A DNA stretch of 64,000 nucleotides from Marsupella aquatica (GCA_973895155.1 OZ316891.1:28148001-28212000); one strand, 5' to 3'; positions 9,351-22,268 are shown, counted from the stretch's first letter. Notes: generated by a model not told the origin, from the letters alone. Numbers and translations are program-made.

Positions 9351-12300
9351 AAGAAATGCGAAATTAATTGATTCCACTGTACGACGCGGGCTCGTTTTTT
9401 CGCATCTGCGATATCAGCCGTCTATTCCATTCCTGGACGGCGGGGATTAGCTTCCCCGGAAACGCCCGTTGTCAATTTGTGTGAGAAATTTAGTTAAAGA
9501 GTGGCGGGGAGTACAGTAACCCCCCCCCTAACGCGCTAAAATAAAAAATTGAATATAGATTTAAAAAGTTCTTTATCGTTTTCTCGTGCACTTCGATCTC
9601 CTTCATCGAGTCATCGACGGTTTGAAAACTACTGTAGTAGGCATTCGAATTTTGAACCGAATTATTTTTTGGCTGGCCATGCAAATACTACTGTAGTACG
9701 AAGGGCACTAATTGCAGATCGGTGAAAAGTTGGGCAGTTACATTTTCCCGTGGGCATCCAGCTCACGCCTTGCGGGGGAGGAAAAATTACTTTTTATCTT
9801 GGCCGTCGGCTCAGGGATTGTAGGGCCCAGATCTTCCTGTCAGAGCCCTTTCATCAAAAAATAAATTCAAAGAGCTTCCCACTCGAATTAGTTACGTTGG
9901 TTGGATGAGTTAAATATATAGTGGGGAGTATCAAACCAGCTCATTTTCACAGGTTTCCCATGACTCCAATATTGTGGGCCAGGTCATAGACCCTTTGTCA
10001 CTCCCTGAAAACATGACTGTCAGATTCTTCCAAATCAACAATTGCTCCGCACTATAGAGGCCAGCGCCCTCCAAGATTTGTGACTCCCAGTCAACAAGCA
10101 TTGTCACCCAACAGACAAGCAAGAGCTTGTTGAAACCCATCCCAAACCAAAATCTCACTGGATTAAGTTTGCCCACAAGGTGGGTTTTCATTAAGGTAGC
10201 TGATGTAAATTTCTCACAATGGCTGACTGAAAAATTCAGGAAATAACAGCCTTGTAACCCCCCAATAGATTCAACAGGAAATTTAATAACAAGATACTAG
10301 GAGTGTCCAGTGGAATTTCAGAGTAACAGCAGTGCATCCAGCATTAAGCATCAGCTGGTATGTCTGGCCCTTGGTAAACCACTGCTGGAAACTAGTCCAT
10401 ATTACAGAGACCACACTTGGCATTTTGTCATAATCTAAGTATCAAACCCATGTTTCATAAATGGGCAATGAGGGGGACGACAGTTTTCTTTCCTTACAAA
10501 ATTGACAGTTACAACAAAAGGACCAAAAAATGGAAGCCAGTTCTAGGATGAACAAGCTAGATGCTATACTGGAACAATTATCAAGAACAGTTGCTCACTT
10601 TGGCGCCAAAGTAGAAGTACAGTATATAATTAATGTTCACTATAAAAGTTTATTGTCTGGAGTTTGGACTCACTGGATAGACAGTATCGTACCAAAGTGT
10701 GATGACTTGTACCAAAAACATTATAGGCACAAGAAGCAATATTTTTTGTAGCTTTGGTTTGGTTCATTGCAATGTTTACTGAAGTAATCCTTGAAGAAAA
10801 AGATGAATTTGATGCTCAGAAAGACCACAGCATTTGATCTACAAAATTCATGGACCAATTATATTTTGATACCCAAAAGTTGAACAGATTATGCATAGAA
10901 AAGGTGTTATTGGAGTAATATGTAACATTTTAAAATAGTCCATGCAGATTTCAGTAGTCATCTACATCTTCTTACATATTTCAGCCTATCCTCGGCCTAT
11001 CGGAGCTTGGGCTTCCCCAAAACATAGCTTCCTTTCAAAACAATGCAAACTGTGGAATCTCAACGGAATATCACTTGAATTTGCTATATGGTGAATCCAC
11101 CTTTCAGATTTTGTCTTATTCAGAGTTTTGTGTCATGTATTTTTATTTCAATGTGCCTTATCAAGGGGCATCCTTTGTATCATATAGATTTTTAATTAAT
11201 TTTTGGACCACTCTTTGTGTTTTCCCACTATTATTCTAAACTACCTTCAAAGGCATGCACCTTGGTGATTTTGAAGACTGACCTCCTTAGTTAATGCCCT
11301 TCACCACCTCCATGAGGATGATCAATGGAGTTACAGCCACTTCTAGAATGATGGGCACTCGCTTGTTTTTGTTTTGTTTTGGTCTCCTTTCTTGTCCTTT
11401 GTTAAGCTGATGTTTACCGTGATTCAAATCTAGAAGACCAAAAACATGTTTCCAGCTTAGGGGCATATATAAAGTTACTGTTGCATTTAATTTAATTATG
11501 ATTTTGTGAGAAGAAGGGATAATAAAGCTCTGCAATAATAAAGCTCTGCAAATAAGGAAACCTAAATTAGAACTACAGTGTCTTCCACATACCAGGCTCA
11601 TGCAGGGTATTTAAAAATGCTTAAAACATTTGTAACCACAACAGTAAGGATGTTTTAAAATTGGAGTAAGCAGTCTAATCAGCGGCTCCTTTTTGAGGAA
11701 ATCATCAACCTAGCATAGCTATGTGAGTAGCCAAAATTCATAATAATTAGAGAGTCTAGGCACCCTTTTTTTCATGAAACAGCTAACCTAATTAGAGAGT
11801 ACGTTACACTCGAACAAAGCATGTTGGGGTGCTCAACACCCTAAGGCACACTACTCATTAAATGCACTTTGGCCTTATGCGTGGTGGACAACAGTAGCAT
11901 TGATCAACCTCATGTAAACTTTTAACCTGTGGGGGTGATGTTTGGTAACTAAGCTCCTAACTAACAAACAAAATTGGTACTCTACCTCCTCAAAAGCAGA
12001 CTATAGATATCAATGCTCAGCCTATGACCCCTCGACTAAAGTGGACTAATTAGTGATGGGCTTTTTGAGTATCTCTCTCAGGGTCCTTTCTCTTTCTGGG
12101 ATTTCTTGTGAGCTGCTGGCAGTCCTTAAAATCACAACTTGTAACACACTTGCCTCGCTCTGTGGCATAGATAATTTGCGACAGTTATGAGTCTTGCCAC
12201 CCATGTGTGAGTTTCGCCTGATAGATTATGAGAGTTTTTTTAATTCTAAATGTTAGTAGACAAGGACTTTTCTCAGAACACTCTTGCTCATGAATGTGCT

Positions 12301-13375
12301 GTATGTCATGCCAAACTCCTTGGTGTCGGTTTGATCAACATTTACAGCCCCCATAAGGATGCTATTCAACCATTGTTTTAAAGAATATTCTTCACAGTGC
12401 TCAATTCTGTGCCACCATCTGATCAACACCAACAACCCAGAAAGCCACAACCAAGTTAGAATGGCTTTACAAGCCGTTGGGGGCACTTGTGAATTGTCTC
12501 ACCTAATCAACTGGAGGGCCATGTCATGTCTAAAGATAGAGTGCAAACAAACAATCTTTCATATATGTAAATCCTTTTCAATGAAGGAGCCAAAGTTTGG
12601 GAGTGTTTGGACCACCTCTAGAGATAATAATAAAAAAGTAGACAAGATAACTAAGCACTCCAGGTTAAACATATACTTGGGCCCATTGTTTTGTCATGTA
12701 AGAGTGGACACCATACTTGAACAACCTACGAGTTCTTGTAAAGCCATCTAGAGTTGTTTCCACTCATACTTTTCCTGAATAAAAGGCGCAATGAAAAAGA
12801 GTGTACCTAAATGTAGGATGCCAAGATCAGCTGGGAGGAGCATCTTATAAATTCAGTGTCTAACCCCATCTATTACCTATGGACTTTTTGTACATGCTTC
12901 AACATAAAATTGGGAGATGCTGCAACAAAACACTGGAATGGGTAGAGTGTAGCAATCCTGCTATCATGGGAAGGCTGAATGTTACATGAAGCCCTGCCAT
13001 GAGCACTTTATCCACCATAGCTTGATGGATAAGGAATTGAAACCACAGAAATTCCTTATGGTTTTAACAATCCATGTGAGGATCTTGTCAAAGGAAACAT
13101 GGGGTCTGAATATTAATGATGGCCAGGACTTTGGCCGCCCGTGACAACTCATTCATGGCCACGAGAAAACAGGGGACAGGCACCCACAATCATGGTCCAC
13201 ACCAGTTAGCTGTGGGTGTATTCCCATAACCGTTGCTATGTAGTCTATGCTTGCATGGGCGTCAACTCTGTTTGTCAAACATCAAACACGGGTCTCTCTA
13301 AATTACGTGCCCATGAATGTTTGAGTCTGTCATTAAGTGTCATTGCCCCGTTTGCTGGCATTCCTACATGCCTGA
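9351..13375. other. AT-rich intergenic region, probably decayed elements
   Basis: No recognisable gene. Two near-identical motifs around ACTACTGTAGTA lie at 9628-9640 and 9687-9700. The minus frames at 9931-10191 and 12253-12486 are weakly reminiscent of decayed LINE coding (the second has 'GAVNVDQTDTKEF', compare the 'NVYAPND' block of LINE endonucleases). The similarity is too thin to call. Cytosine runs and short direct repeats (AATAAAGCTCTGCAA at 11521-11550) are present. Confidence 0.3.
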
Positions 13376-13808
13376 GAGCATCTCCACCCGTTCGGGCACT
13401 TGTGGCCCCTATCCCAAAAATTTGCCTTGCGTTTATTCAGGTCTGAAGGATGCTAGCCCGAGACCCTCCTCGCTGATCCCCACCGGCACCCCGCAAAATT
13501 TGCACGAAAATGTTTGTCGAGTGCGGGAAACTCTCCAAGCGGGAACTCAAGCTTGAGCCAGATTGCGCCCAGTCTCGCGCCCAGTGTACACATTCAATCC
13601 GTTGATCCGTCTGGGAGTCAAAATGGGGGCACATTCTCTGACCGCCAATGCGTATGAATCTGGCAGTCAGGGTCTGCAACTTTTCGGTGGGCAGCCATCA
13701 GTTTAGGGGTTGCAGGGTCCCGGTGGGACGTCCTGCCCGCATATGTGAAATTGCCATATGCCTAAATGGAGGTTACGGGGCTCTTTGCTGGCCCATGTGG
13801 AGATGCTC
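13376..13808. mobile_element. MITE-like element with GAGCATCTCCAC termini
   Basis: GAGCATCTCCAC (13376-13387) is repeated exactly in inverted orientation at 13797-13808. That gives a 433-bp element with perfect 12-bp terminal inverted repeats and a GC-richer interior than its flanks. The terminus GAGCATCTCCA followed by a CCG...GGCCCC tract is familiar from plant PIF/Harbinger-type MITEs. No transposase is present. I could not see a clear target-site duplication (TGA on the left, GGA on the right), so the exact ends may be off by a few bases. Confidence 0.65.
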
Positions 13809-14063
13809 GGACACAAATGTGCCATCTACATATTGAGCCCCCTAATAGCTGAAAGTTTTCCTAGGACAAACCTGGGAATGCCTTTGTGCCATGAAACCGA
13901 CTCCAAGCTAAACTCGAGGGAGGTGATTAACCACAGTCCGCAACCCACGGAGTTAAAAGTTTACCTCATCGAACAATCTCGGCACTGTATGCTTTAGCCA
14001 ATCCTAGAAAAAACGCAATTCCTTCGGCAAAACCTTCTCACGAATGTTTCCACTTTTCATGCA

Positions 14064-14071
14064 TAGGGTTT
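14064..14071. promoter_or_regulatory. Telo-box (TAGGGTTT) upstream of bL35m
   Basis: TAGGGTTT lies about 195 bp before the start codon. This is the telo-box of plant promoters for ribosomal-protein and translation genes. A matching box lies upstream of the P2 gene in this window. A single eight-base match can be chance. Confidence 0.4.
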
Positions 14072-14265
14072 AGCAGTCCTTCACGTTCTCTGCACAGCTA
14101 GACTTGCGTTTTGCGACCTCACATCACTATGAAAGCTCGATCGGTCTGACCTTCTCTCTCTCCGTCTCGCTCTCGCATGGATTTCAAAGCATAACTACAA
14201 AAATCTGCCAGTTCTTCGGTCAGCCGCAGAGCAGACTAGTCTAGTATTTTGTAGAAGGAAGAACG

Positions 14266-16558
14266 ATGGCACTGCGGGTGCTGTTCCGGAGCTCCGCGGC
14301 AAGATCTTGGCGCTCTAGATCAGTTGCTGCTGTAGATCCTTGTGCGAGAATTCCTCGGGATTGCGAATCCGATGGCGCTTCTTCTGCGATCGCAGCATGC
14401 TCCTCTGCCTCCCTTGCTGTGTCACAATTTCTCATGCCTAAATCTCCTCTGTTTTCTTCGTCTTGGACATTTCCTTCCTCTCCTCCCGTTTCCGGATTCC
14501 TGCATTCTCTTTCTCATTCTTCTTCTGCGTCCGCGTCCGTAGCTCTTCGAATTCCGTCCCACGTTTCTTCATTTCTCATAGCTAGGCCTTCTGTTGCACA
14601 CCTTTCTAGCTATTCTGCCGGTCTGCGTCGCTCTCTGGTCGATCTGAGGCTCAACAACGTATCTGGTGTTGGCGCACAGGATCCCGGCGGTGCCTGTTTG
14701 ACTCTAGTGACATCGGTCAGTTCAGACATTCTCCTGGTGTCTCAGTTGTTGTTGAAGCGTTGGAACATGAGTATGGAATTGTGGAATTGACGTAGATGTA
14801 CATTCATTCTGCCTCTTGAAACTGATCCCTCACCCTTCACCTTTGATGATGGAGGTTTTGCTGGGTCAGCTGGACTTAGTTTACAATTATATTCTAGATG
14901 GGTTTAATTAGCTTCAAGTCTGTCGTCTAGAGACTTGGATATTTCTGAATTTTGGACTTCTTCAATCTCGCTCATTTCTAGCCTAGTTGCAGTGGAGGTA
15001 TTTTTTGCTTGAGAATCAGGATGTTTCCAGCTCAAACTAGTCTGTGTACCTCCAGTTCTGTAGTGTTACTGCATTTGGCTCATTTTTTATTCTAGTTCTT
15101 ACTTTTAGGTCAATCATAGTTTTTTTCCCGACTAGCATCTGTGTGATTGTCTCAAGTAATGCAATCGAATTGTAAACATTTTTCGCGGGATGTTATATTG
15201 ATCGGATTACAGTGGATGGGACTATAGCCAGAGGATGTCAATGTTGCTGTCATTGTGCTTGACCCTAATTATGTGAATACAATTTTAATTTGAGAACGTT
15301 AACCTCCTACTCGAACTTTCACTAACTTCTGTCATGTTTCAATCACAGATGCAGCAGAGGCGCAGTCTCTCGAAATTGAAGAATTACAAGATGAAGTCCT
15401 ACTCGTCAGTATTCTGGTAGCCTGGGTAGTTTAGGCTACGTCATCATCTTCTGTAGACACTCTACAGCAGTAGCATCAGTTGCCACCAATGTATGTGTCC
15501 TAGCAATAATTAAGGAGCAATCATTAAAGAAGCCAAAATGAGGTGTTGTTGATATTGTTCCTTAATTTCATTGTGATGACAGATCATACAAGAAGAGATT
15601 CAAACTTATGGCAGACGGGACTTATAAAAGGTGGAGGTCAGGAACACGCCATAACGCGCACTCTAAGGTATGAAAGACATGGAGTAGGAGCATACTTAGG
15701 TTGTAACTGCTGGAAATGATTTGCAAGTGAAGCATTCTTTAAATGCTTGTGGTAATCACGGGATCAAGTTTGGCTTTAGACAAAACAGAGACAAGATCCA
15801 AAACGTTTTCTGGATGATCTTGTCATCGCCAGGAAGCAGTGTAGGTAGTCATTCACATATGTTTTCTCAGCACTGGAAGGTTTTGATGTATGCCTGAGTT
15901 GAGACTTTCCTAGACTCCAGATAGCTCTATTCTTGTAGTTTGTTATGGAGAGTCATCCTTCTTTTCCAGCAGACATGATCAGTATCTACAATATTCTAAG
16001 GTTTGAAACAGGAGACCAGCTTGACTCTGAATTGATCAACTGCGCATATGCCTTCTTTTGTATATGACTTGACAGTACGAGCATGTTCATTTATTCTCGT
16101 ACAAACCTGATCGATCTCCAAGCCAATGTCTTGGTTTAATTTATGCCAAAGAAATTCAATAGTGTAGTTTCTCTTCTTTCTAACCACTAGTCTCTGCTTC
16201 AAGAAGCGTGTCTTCGGAGTGCTGGAGTCTTGAAGCTTTTGATATTAAGTTGTTTCTCTCCCTTTTGATGGTTCAATAGTTACAACCGTACCTCCTGGGG
16301 TATCCTTAATTGAACTGAATTGTCGTAAAGTTAGCCTCAGACTGCTCCTGGCCGGACGTATGGTGGTGTCAGGGAAATCTAAAATGCTACCGTAGTGTTC
16401 GTATTTCTGAAGTTTGTTGAAAGCTTTGCAAATCGAAGGACTAATGTGCCAGATGCCTTGTTGTGCAGACTCCGAAGCAAAGAAGACAACTGAGGAGACC
16501 ATCTATTGCCCCTGCAGCCCTTGCAACGGTCATGAAGAAACTGCACTTTGTTCGATAA
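14266..16558 (+). CDS. Mitochondrial large-subunit ribosomal protein bL35m
   Basis: Structural protein of the mitochondrial large ribosomal subunit. Exons: 14266-14658, 15349-15404, 15583-15667 and 16469-16558 (TAA). The summed length is 624 nt, giving 207 residues with a clean frame. Exon 1 begins MALRVLFRSSAARSWRSRSV, an Arg/Ser-rich amphipathic presequence typical of mitochondrial import, followed by a long Ser/Ala-rich, poorly conserved stretch. Exons 2-4 give the bL35 core: KLKNYKMKSYSSYKKRFKLM, ADGTYKRWRSGTRHNAHSK, TPKQRRQLRRPSIAPAALAT and VMKKLHFVR. This matches the plant mitochondrial L35 pattern (KxYKMKxYSSxKxRF, RWRxGxRHNAHxK, VMKKLxF). The exon 1 donor (AAC/GTATCT) was chosen because it keeps phase 0. 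It is the least certain border, because the open frame continues to 14790. Confidence 0.88.
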
Positions 16559-18269
16559 TCACTTCTTCAGAGATCAGCATTTAGATACAGCCATTCAAAG
16601 GAAACAAAATTAATTCAGCAGCAACTAACCCCCAGAAATTATGGGAGTTCAGTTTGTCAGAGCATCCACTCAAAACACTATAATCGATTAAGTGTTCAGT
16701 GGTCACTGATCATTTTCAGTTTTTCCCAACTACTGAGTGTTCACCTGGCATTGGAATGTTCATAGAAACACTGGTGAACAGTGTGTTGTGTCTTCTAGTA
16801 TGGTAACATGAATTGAGGATAACATTCGTTCAGATGAGATAGCAGAGTGCAAGTTTGGTCTCCAGAATGCACTTTCACTTAGAGGATGCTACCTGATATG
16901 TTTAGGAGGTTGCGTGTTCTTTGTTTTTCTTTGACTAAGGTCAGACCAACATCCAGTTGTACGGTTAGGATAAGAATCAGCTGCAAGTGATGGATCAGGT
17001 TGGTAATAAGGTAGGGTACTAGACATGCTTTAGTGTACGATGCGTGATGCCTGTACTCGTGAGCGGAATGCGGTCCTAGGGCAGGTTATTCCCCAGAATT
17101 GATTAGTTCTGAAAAAATGGTCTTTCTGGAAGGAAGAATTCAGTCAAAGAAGCAATTCTGAAAGTCGCTGTCTTCTCCAGTCCTTGAAAAGCCAGCTATC
17201 GTGACGAGGTTCGCATCTACATTAAGACCCACCTGATATTAAATCTTCACGAACTCCAGGTTAGCAACGAACCATTTGCGGTTGACAAATTGACTGCAAG
17301 ACGCTCTTACTGGTAGGTCGCACGGCAGAAGAGTGGATGCCTCAGGGCATGTACACGACAATAAGAGCATGACTGATGTGTGTTGAACATAGTGGTGACT
17401 GATGTCCCGTTTCTTCCGTTTCTTCCATTTACGTTCGATCATTACTATTTCCGAATTTCAAATAATGAGATCGTGGGATCCATTTCCACCCAGACTGAAA
17501 CTGGAGTTACATTGAACCCTACGCAAGTATTACAGCAAGTAGTACGACAGAAGCTGCTCTTACTGAATTGAAATGGCATGAGTGGAAGTAAGCATCTCAT
17601 ACCATTTATTAATCAATCCCAGTTTGTGGCTGCATGGTGAACTCCGTATCCAACGTTCTGTTTCCAGCTAACACTTTGAAATATGGGCGATTAATCATCC
17701 CACAAAGGGGTACTGATTGCAATTCTATGAAGACCGACTTCTTAGGTTTTGTTGTTTACCCTTCTCCCAGGCAATGGCTTTTAAGAGAAGGGCAATCAAC
17801 AATCCCAAGGAAGACACATAGGCTTGGAGGTAAGTTTAGGTGTGAGGATTCACTTAAGTTTTAAAGTTTTTATTTTCAGAACAAAACAGACCTTGTAGGA
17901 GCTAAATTGCTCCCAGGACAGTGGCGGACAGATTAATATGAGACAATTCGAGGGGTCTTCCGAGCCAAGGACTAACTTTAAAGTACCTCCAAAGAAGAAC
18001 CAAGGGCATATTTCACGGCGAAAATCAGATAATACAGAGTCAAAAACGGGAACCGACTCGAAAGCAAGCGAAAAATGCTGCCAGTTATGACATTCTCTAA
18101 TGTATCACAGGCTCATGGCAGGGTCATATACAACAGAGACTTGAACTGAGTTTGTGCTCAGAAGACATCAGCTTACGTCCATAACATGATCTGCCCTGAC
18201 ATTTAAACCTGATCCTATACTATGCCGCAAGCATAGCAAAAATTTAAAACTATCTCAAAAGAGCATTGT
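16559..18269. other. Intergenic between bL35m and P2 (tail to tail)
   Basis: The two genes converge here, so both 3' untranslated regions must lie at its ends. The short frames at 17380-17571 and 17634-17864 have no recognisable domain, and I make no gene call. Confidence 0.4.
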
Positions 18270-19260
18270 CTAGTCGAATAGACTGAAACCCATGTCATCG
18301 TCCGACTCCTCCTTTTCTTCTTCTTTAGGTTTCTCTTCTTCTTTGGCAGCTGGGGCCTCAGCAGCAGCGGCACCGCTAGAAGCAACGACTACGCCACCTC
18401 CTCCTGATGGGACGGAGGCGAACTTTTCCCTTCCGGATGCAATGACTTCATTGATGTCCTTTCCCTCTAGCTCGGACAGCAGGAATTTAATCTTGCTATC
18501 TTCGGCTTCGGCGCCGACTGCATACATCCATAACGCAACAAGTGAGTCACAAGCTGTCCCTACTTATTACGCCTTCCTAGTCCTAACCCATATCTGTACC
18601 TAGAAGCAGAAGTCAGTCGGCGTCATTCAATTAGCGACACAACCGACACCAAAAACTAGCTCTGACAATACAGCACTGCGATACTAACACCAACAGATTG
18701 TAGTTGCGACAAAACAATTAACTGGATTGAATAGCTGTCGAGGAAGCGTTCACAGTGTGATAATGCTGGTAGACATCCAAGCCGTACTGCTAGAGAAGTA
18801 GACGGCATGAGGGGCAAAGACCAGGAGGAGAGGGTCGACTAGGGCAAGACTCAGCAAGCAGAACACCTAAACAAATTTATGAGCTGCAAGCTAGTGAGGA
18901 GTACTTCAAACCGAACTTCCACACAAGCGAATCCAATAACATTAACCCGAGGGAAATTGGACTCATATGCTACGACAACTCATGCTTCAGAAATTTCATC
19001 AACGATCTGCAGTTCGCTGCTAATCACTGAACCCAAAAAAAGCAGTTACGCAAGGAAGTCTACGAGTACTACGAGCTGAAGTAAATCACGGCCAGGAATC
19101 TAGACGTCATAAAACTCGAGACGTATCGAGCTGAAACACAGTCGCTACATAATCCATTTCACGCAATCATACCTGAAGCCAAGATGGACTTGATGGCCTT
19201 GGCGTCGGGCGATGGGTTGCCACCCAAGAGAGCCAGGAGGTACGCAGCCACAACCTTCAT
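18270..19260 (-). CDS. RPP2: 60S acidic ribosomal protein P2
   Basis: Stalk protein of the cytosolic 60S subunit; P1/P2 dimers on P0 recruit and activate translational GTPases. Exon 1 runs 19260-19173 ([20 protein letters not shown], then KAIKSILAS). Exon 2 runs 18517-18270, beginning [20 protein letters not shown]. The junction gives ILAS-VGAEAED, the standard P2 reading, for 111 residues in total, the usual family length. Order: N-terminal dimerisation helices (1-60), [17 protein letters not shown], an Ala-rich hinge, a Lys/Glu-rich acidic segment, and the conserved tail [12 protein letters not shown]. The FSLFD end is the factor-binding tip. The intron is about 655 bp. The 'MYAVGAE' start suggested by the exon 2 frame alone is an artefact of reading into the intron. 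Confidence 0.96.
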
Positions 19261-19300
19261 CCTCGCGAGCCGGAGGCACCGAAATCAGTCAATCGATCGG

Positions 19301-19336
19301 CGATTGAAGCAGCGATTGGAGCAGCGATTGAAGCAG
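19301..19336. repeat. 12-bp tandem repeat in the P2 5' leader
   Basis: CGATTGAAGCAG, CGATTGGAGCAG and CGATTGAAGCAG occur head to tail just upstream of the P2 start codon. Confidence 0.8.
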
Positions 19337-19451
19337 TTGCTGCTGCCCGACGACGACACAGAGAGTCGAGAGAGAGCAAGAGCTTCGAGGGTTGATGGCG
19401 CAAAAGGAAAGAATGGGAGCGAGAGAAGGACACAACAAGGCCGAAACGACG

Positions 19452-19460
19452 AAACCCTAA
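19452..19460 (-). promoter_or_regulatory. Telo-box (AAACCCTAA) upstream of P2
   Basis: AAACCCTAA lies about 190 bp upstream of the P2 start, and a TGGGCC (site-II-like) motif is at 19615-19620. Telo-box plus site II is the known combination on plant ribosomal-protein promoters, so the pair supports P2 as an active gene. Confidence 0.5.
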
Positions 19461-19636
19461 TCGCGAGTATCGTCCGGTCCACGGCGAAGTCGAACAGGCA
19501 GGGGATCGACGGGAAAGACAAAAGAATCGGGCGGCGGTAAGGGAAGGATGATGGGTGCCCTCGATCCGGTCAGGGGGTGGGGCTGAGGGTGCGGTATGGA
19601 ACCAGAGACCTGGATGGGCCCCCGACCTGGGCATCA

Positions 19637-19790
19637 AAAGGTCAATTTAATTAAATTTTATCCTGTCCTATTCTATCCTAACCTATCCTCCAAACTGGTC
19701 TAAATTACTAACACTTTTCAGAATAAATTAAATTATCAAGTGGCCCCCGATTTGTAGATGGGTTGGCTTAACTCCTGTATACCTACCTAA
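19637..19790 (+). repeat. Single arm of the foldback (TTTTxCTxTCCTxTCC) repeat family
   Basis: Reads TTTTATCCTGTCC...CCTCCAAACTGGTCTAAATTACTAAC...AAATTATCAAGTGGCCCC...GGGTTGGCTTAACTCC. It aligns with the left arm of the elements at 21302-21775 and 36049-36617. I did not find its inverted partner nearby. Confidence 0.6.
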
Positions 19791-21301
19791 GATGACACGC
19801 AAACTCAAATGGTGTGCCCTAAATAGGGGTCTGGGGTTTAAAGTAGGTTTGGAACCGGAGACTCAGGTGGCCTTTGACCTGGAGTCATGGGTATCAATCT
19901 GTGGTTTTAAAAAAAAAACTACCACCCTAACTTGGGTGGTGGTGTCCGCACCAAAAATTGGGTTGCAAGGACAAATAGGCGTTCTTCAGGAACTGACCAA
20001 ACTCAAAATTTTCATGATATTGACTTAACCGGCCCATGGGTGGGTGCTGTGACCCATCTCAAACCTGAAAATCCCCTGGTAGAGTTTGCCAGAAACTTGA
20101 TTTTCAATCATGGTCACAAATGGAGATTTCCAGCATTGAAAAAATGGGAGACAATGGGTTTGAGACTATGCCCTATTTGACATTTGTATTTAGAGTATGA
20201 GATCTACTCACAAAAAGTTGCTATTCACAGTCAATCCTCCTCAAGTAATTATGCCAACTGCATCAAACCAGTGGAGGACCAGGCTCTCTGACCACAAAGT
20301 TCGCTTCTCATAGGTTAAATTGCTGTAATGTGATCAACTACTGTAGATAGTCCATCCAGTTGGGGTGCTCTTAGCCAGATCCAGAACTTATTTCACTCTT
20401 AAAACAACCACTTCTCCAACTTACATAGCCTATTTGTGCAGTAAGTAATGGCCCGTAACCCCCAGGCCACCCTGGATTTCGGGTAACACAGAGTTCTTCG
20501 CTGCACAAAATGTGTCAAGCTAGGAAGAAATGAAAGGAAATTTGGAAAAACTACCGGCTCACTTCTCTCCGCAAAAATGAGGCATGTGCATTCTAATTAA
20601 ATCCTAGACCTTCTCAAGAAATATGTAGGTTCTGATTGAATATAACAACCAATAAAATGCCCTGACCCTCTATTTGGGAGTGCTCAGGGTAGTTTGAAAT
20701 CAGGCATTCTGATAAAAAAAATGCCAAGGTTTTCGCATATAGTTTCCCTAGTTACTTTGTTAAACTTGTCATCCATATACGAAACAATGACATTTGTGTA
20801 AATACAAAAAAAATAGTGACACTATTGTCAATTAGAATATCTTTAGTGGCAAAGTACTTAAAAACTGTTGAATTTGAATGGTTTCAAGAGAGAAATGGCA
20901 AAAGTTGCCAAATAGAACACCTAACCTCTTTTAGAAACCAAAACTCAACTAGAGCATGTCAGGGCATTCTATTTGAGCACAACTCCGGTGCACTGTTTTG
21001 TGAGGAACATGGTAGGGGTTTGTTTTAATTTGCACCCCATTGGTTTTCTTTGCTGAAAACTTTGAGTTCATTTGGATCATTGTGACCATTGTAGCCCAAA
21101 TACCCGTGGATCTGCACAAGAAGGGCTCCCCTGCTCAGACTCTGATGCCTATCACTAGTCACAAGCATAATCTAAATTAAAAAATGTTTAACAGAGAATT
21201 TACAGCCTATGGCATCACTCTACAGAGTAGGTTATGAAAGATAGACTTCCATGGCAATTACTATAGAGATAAAGTAGATAATAATAAATAAAATTAAACA
21301 A
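19791..21301. other. AT-rich intergenic, no gene recognised
   Basis: Only short frames without recognisable domains. The segment 21115-21250 is a dispersed repeat related to 54020-54150: both contain AGGGCTCCC, then GTAGGTYATGAAA. Confidence 0.35.
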
Positions 21302-21775
21302 TGAGTGATTTTCCTGTCCCCAAACTAGTCTAAAACTACTAACCTGGCTCCAAAACAAATTTAACTATCATGTTGCCCCCTATGGTGTATGTGGGTTGGC
21401 TTGACCAGATTAGATTAACCTGATATGGCACTTTGGGGGACATATGGAAGCTCAAATTAGGTCCAAACTAAGCCCCTCTGACAATAAAAGTGGGAGAAAT
21501 GACAGGGACAAAAATTTGCTAGTACTTCCTTATAGATGGTATTCAGAATCTGGTACAGGGTGAAGGTACAGTTGAGGGGGTTTACATGGGAAAATTGCTA
21601 GCCTCCATGTGCCCATGAACCAATTGCTTGTCATCAAGGGTTACTATAGTGGAGTTAAGCCAACTCATTTACAAAATAGGAGGCAACTTGTTAATTAAAT
21701 TAAATTATTATTATTATTTTGGGGGGGGGGGCAAGTTGGTAATTTTGACCAGTGTGGAGGATAAGATATAACAAA
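21302..21775. mobile_element. Foldback/MITE-like element with long imperfect inverted arms
   Basis: The left arm (about 21310-21415: CCCCAAACTAGTCTAAAACT, then ACTAACCTGG, then GGGTTGGCTT) is the inverted counterpart of the right arm (about 21650-21770: GGAGTTAAGCCAACTCATTT, then GGGGGCAAGTTGG, then GTGGAGGATAAG). The arms are roughly 110 bp with indels, including a poly-G run and an ATT microsatellite in the right arm. There is no coding capacity. The same family recurs at 19637 and 36049-36617. Confidence 0.6.
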
Positions 21776-22268
21776 TAAAACTAAATGGGTCTATTGAGGC
21801 AACAATAAACAAATTGGTCTAGCATTCCAGTCAAGGAAAACCTCCACATAACAACTTGTTTGAGAAGCTCCAGTGAGGCTGAGGGTTTTCCAGACATCTC
21901 CTATTTACCTATCTAAGCTAGAGGAGCTAGTTGTAATCATGTTTTTGTGGATTGGATGTTTCAAGGATGCAAAATCCAACTACCCAGAATGCTATGATAC
22001 TACTTGAAGGAAGATTTCTTGAAATATGGCCCTACACTAGCAATCTCTCAACAAATGCAAGATGAAATTGGGAGGTGCTTGAGAAAATGGTCATTTGGGG
22101 ACTTGAAATGGTCTTATGCAAAAACGTGAGTAGTACTCAACTCGAAACCTAATTCTCTGAACACCCTGATTCTTAAAGACAGGAAAATAATGTAAGGCAA
22201 AATATCTGAACAGCGAAGTTTGCTCAAGCCTTATGGTTGAGTGTACCTTGATTCAAAGGTTGGGGGAG
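21776..22268. other. Intergenic, no feature seen
   Basis: Between the foldback element and the 51-bp tandem repeat; no coding or structural signal recognised. Confidence 0.3.

Noticed and set aside
8239-9352. Several Ser/Pro-rich or Gly-rich frames on both strands
   Set aside because: They arise from CT/AG-biased low-complexity leader DNA, with no domain and mutually overlapping.
9931-12486. Possible decayed LINE coding on the minus strand
   Set aside because: Only a few residues resemble endonuclease or RT blocks, which is not enough to call a feature without a profile search.
19257-19637. 126-codon minus frame over the P2 leader
   Set aside because: Antisense/leader composition only. The real P2 exon 1 is the 88-nt segment at 19173-19260.
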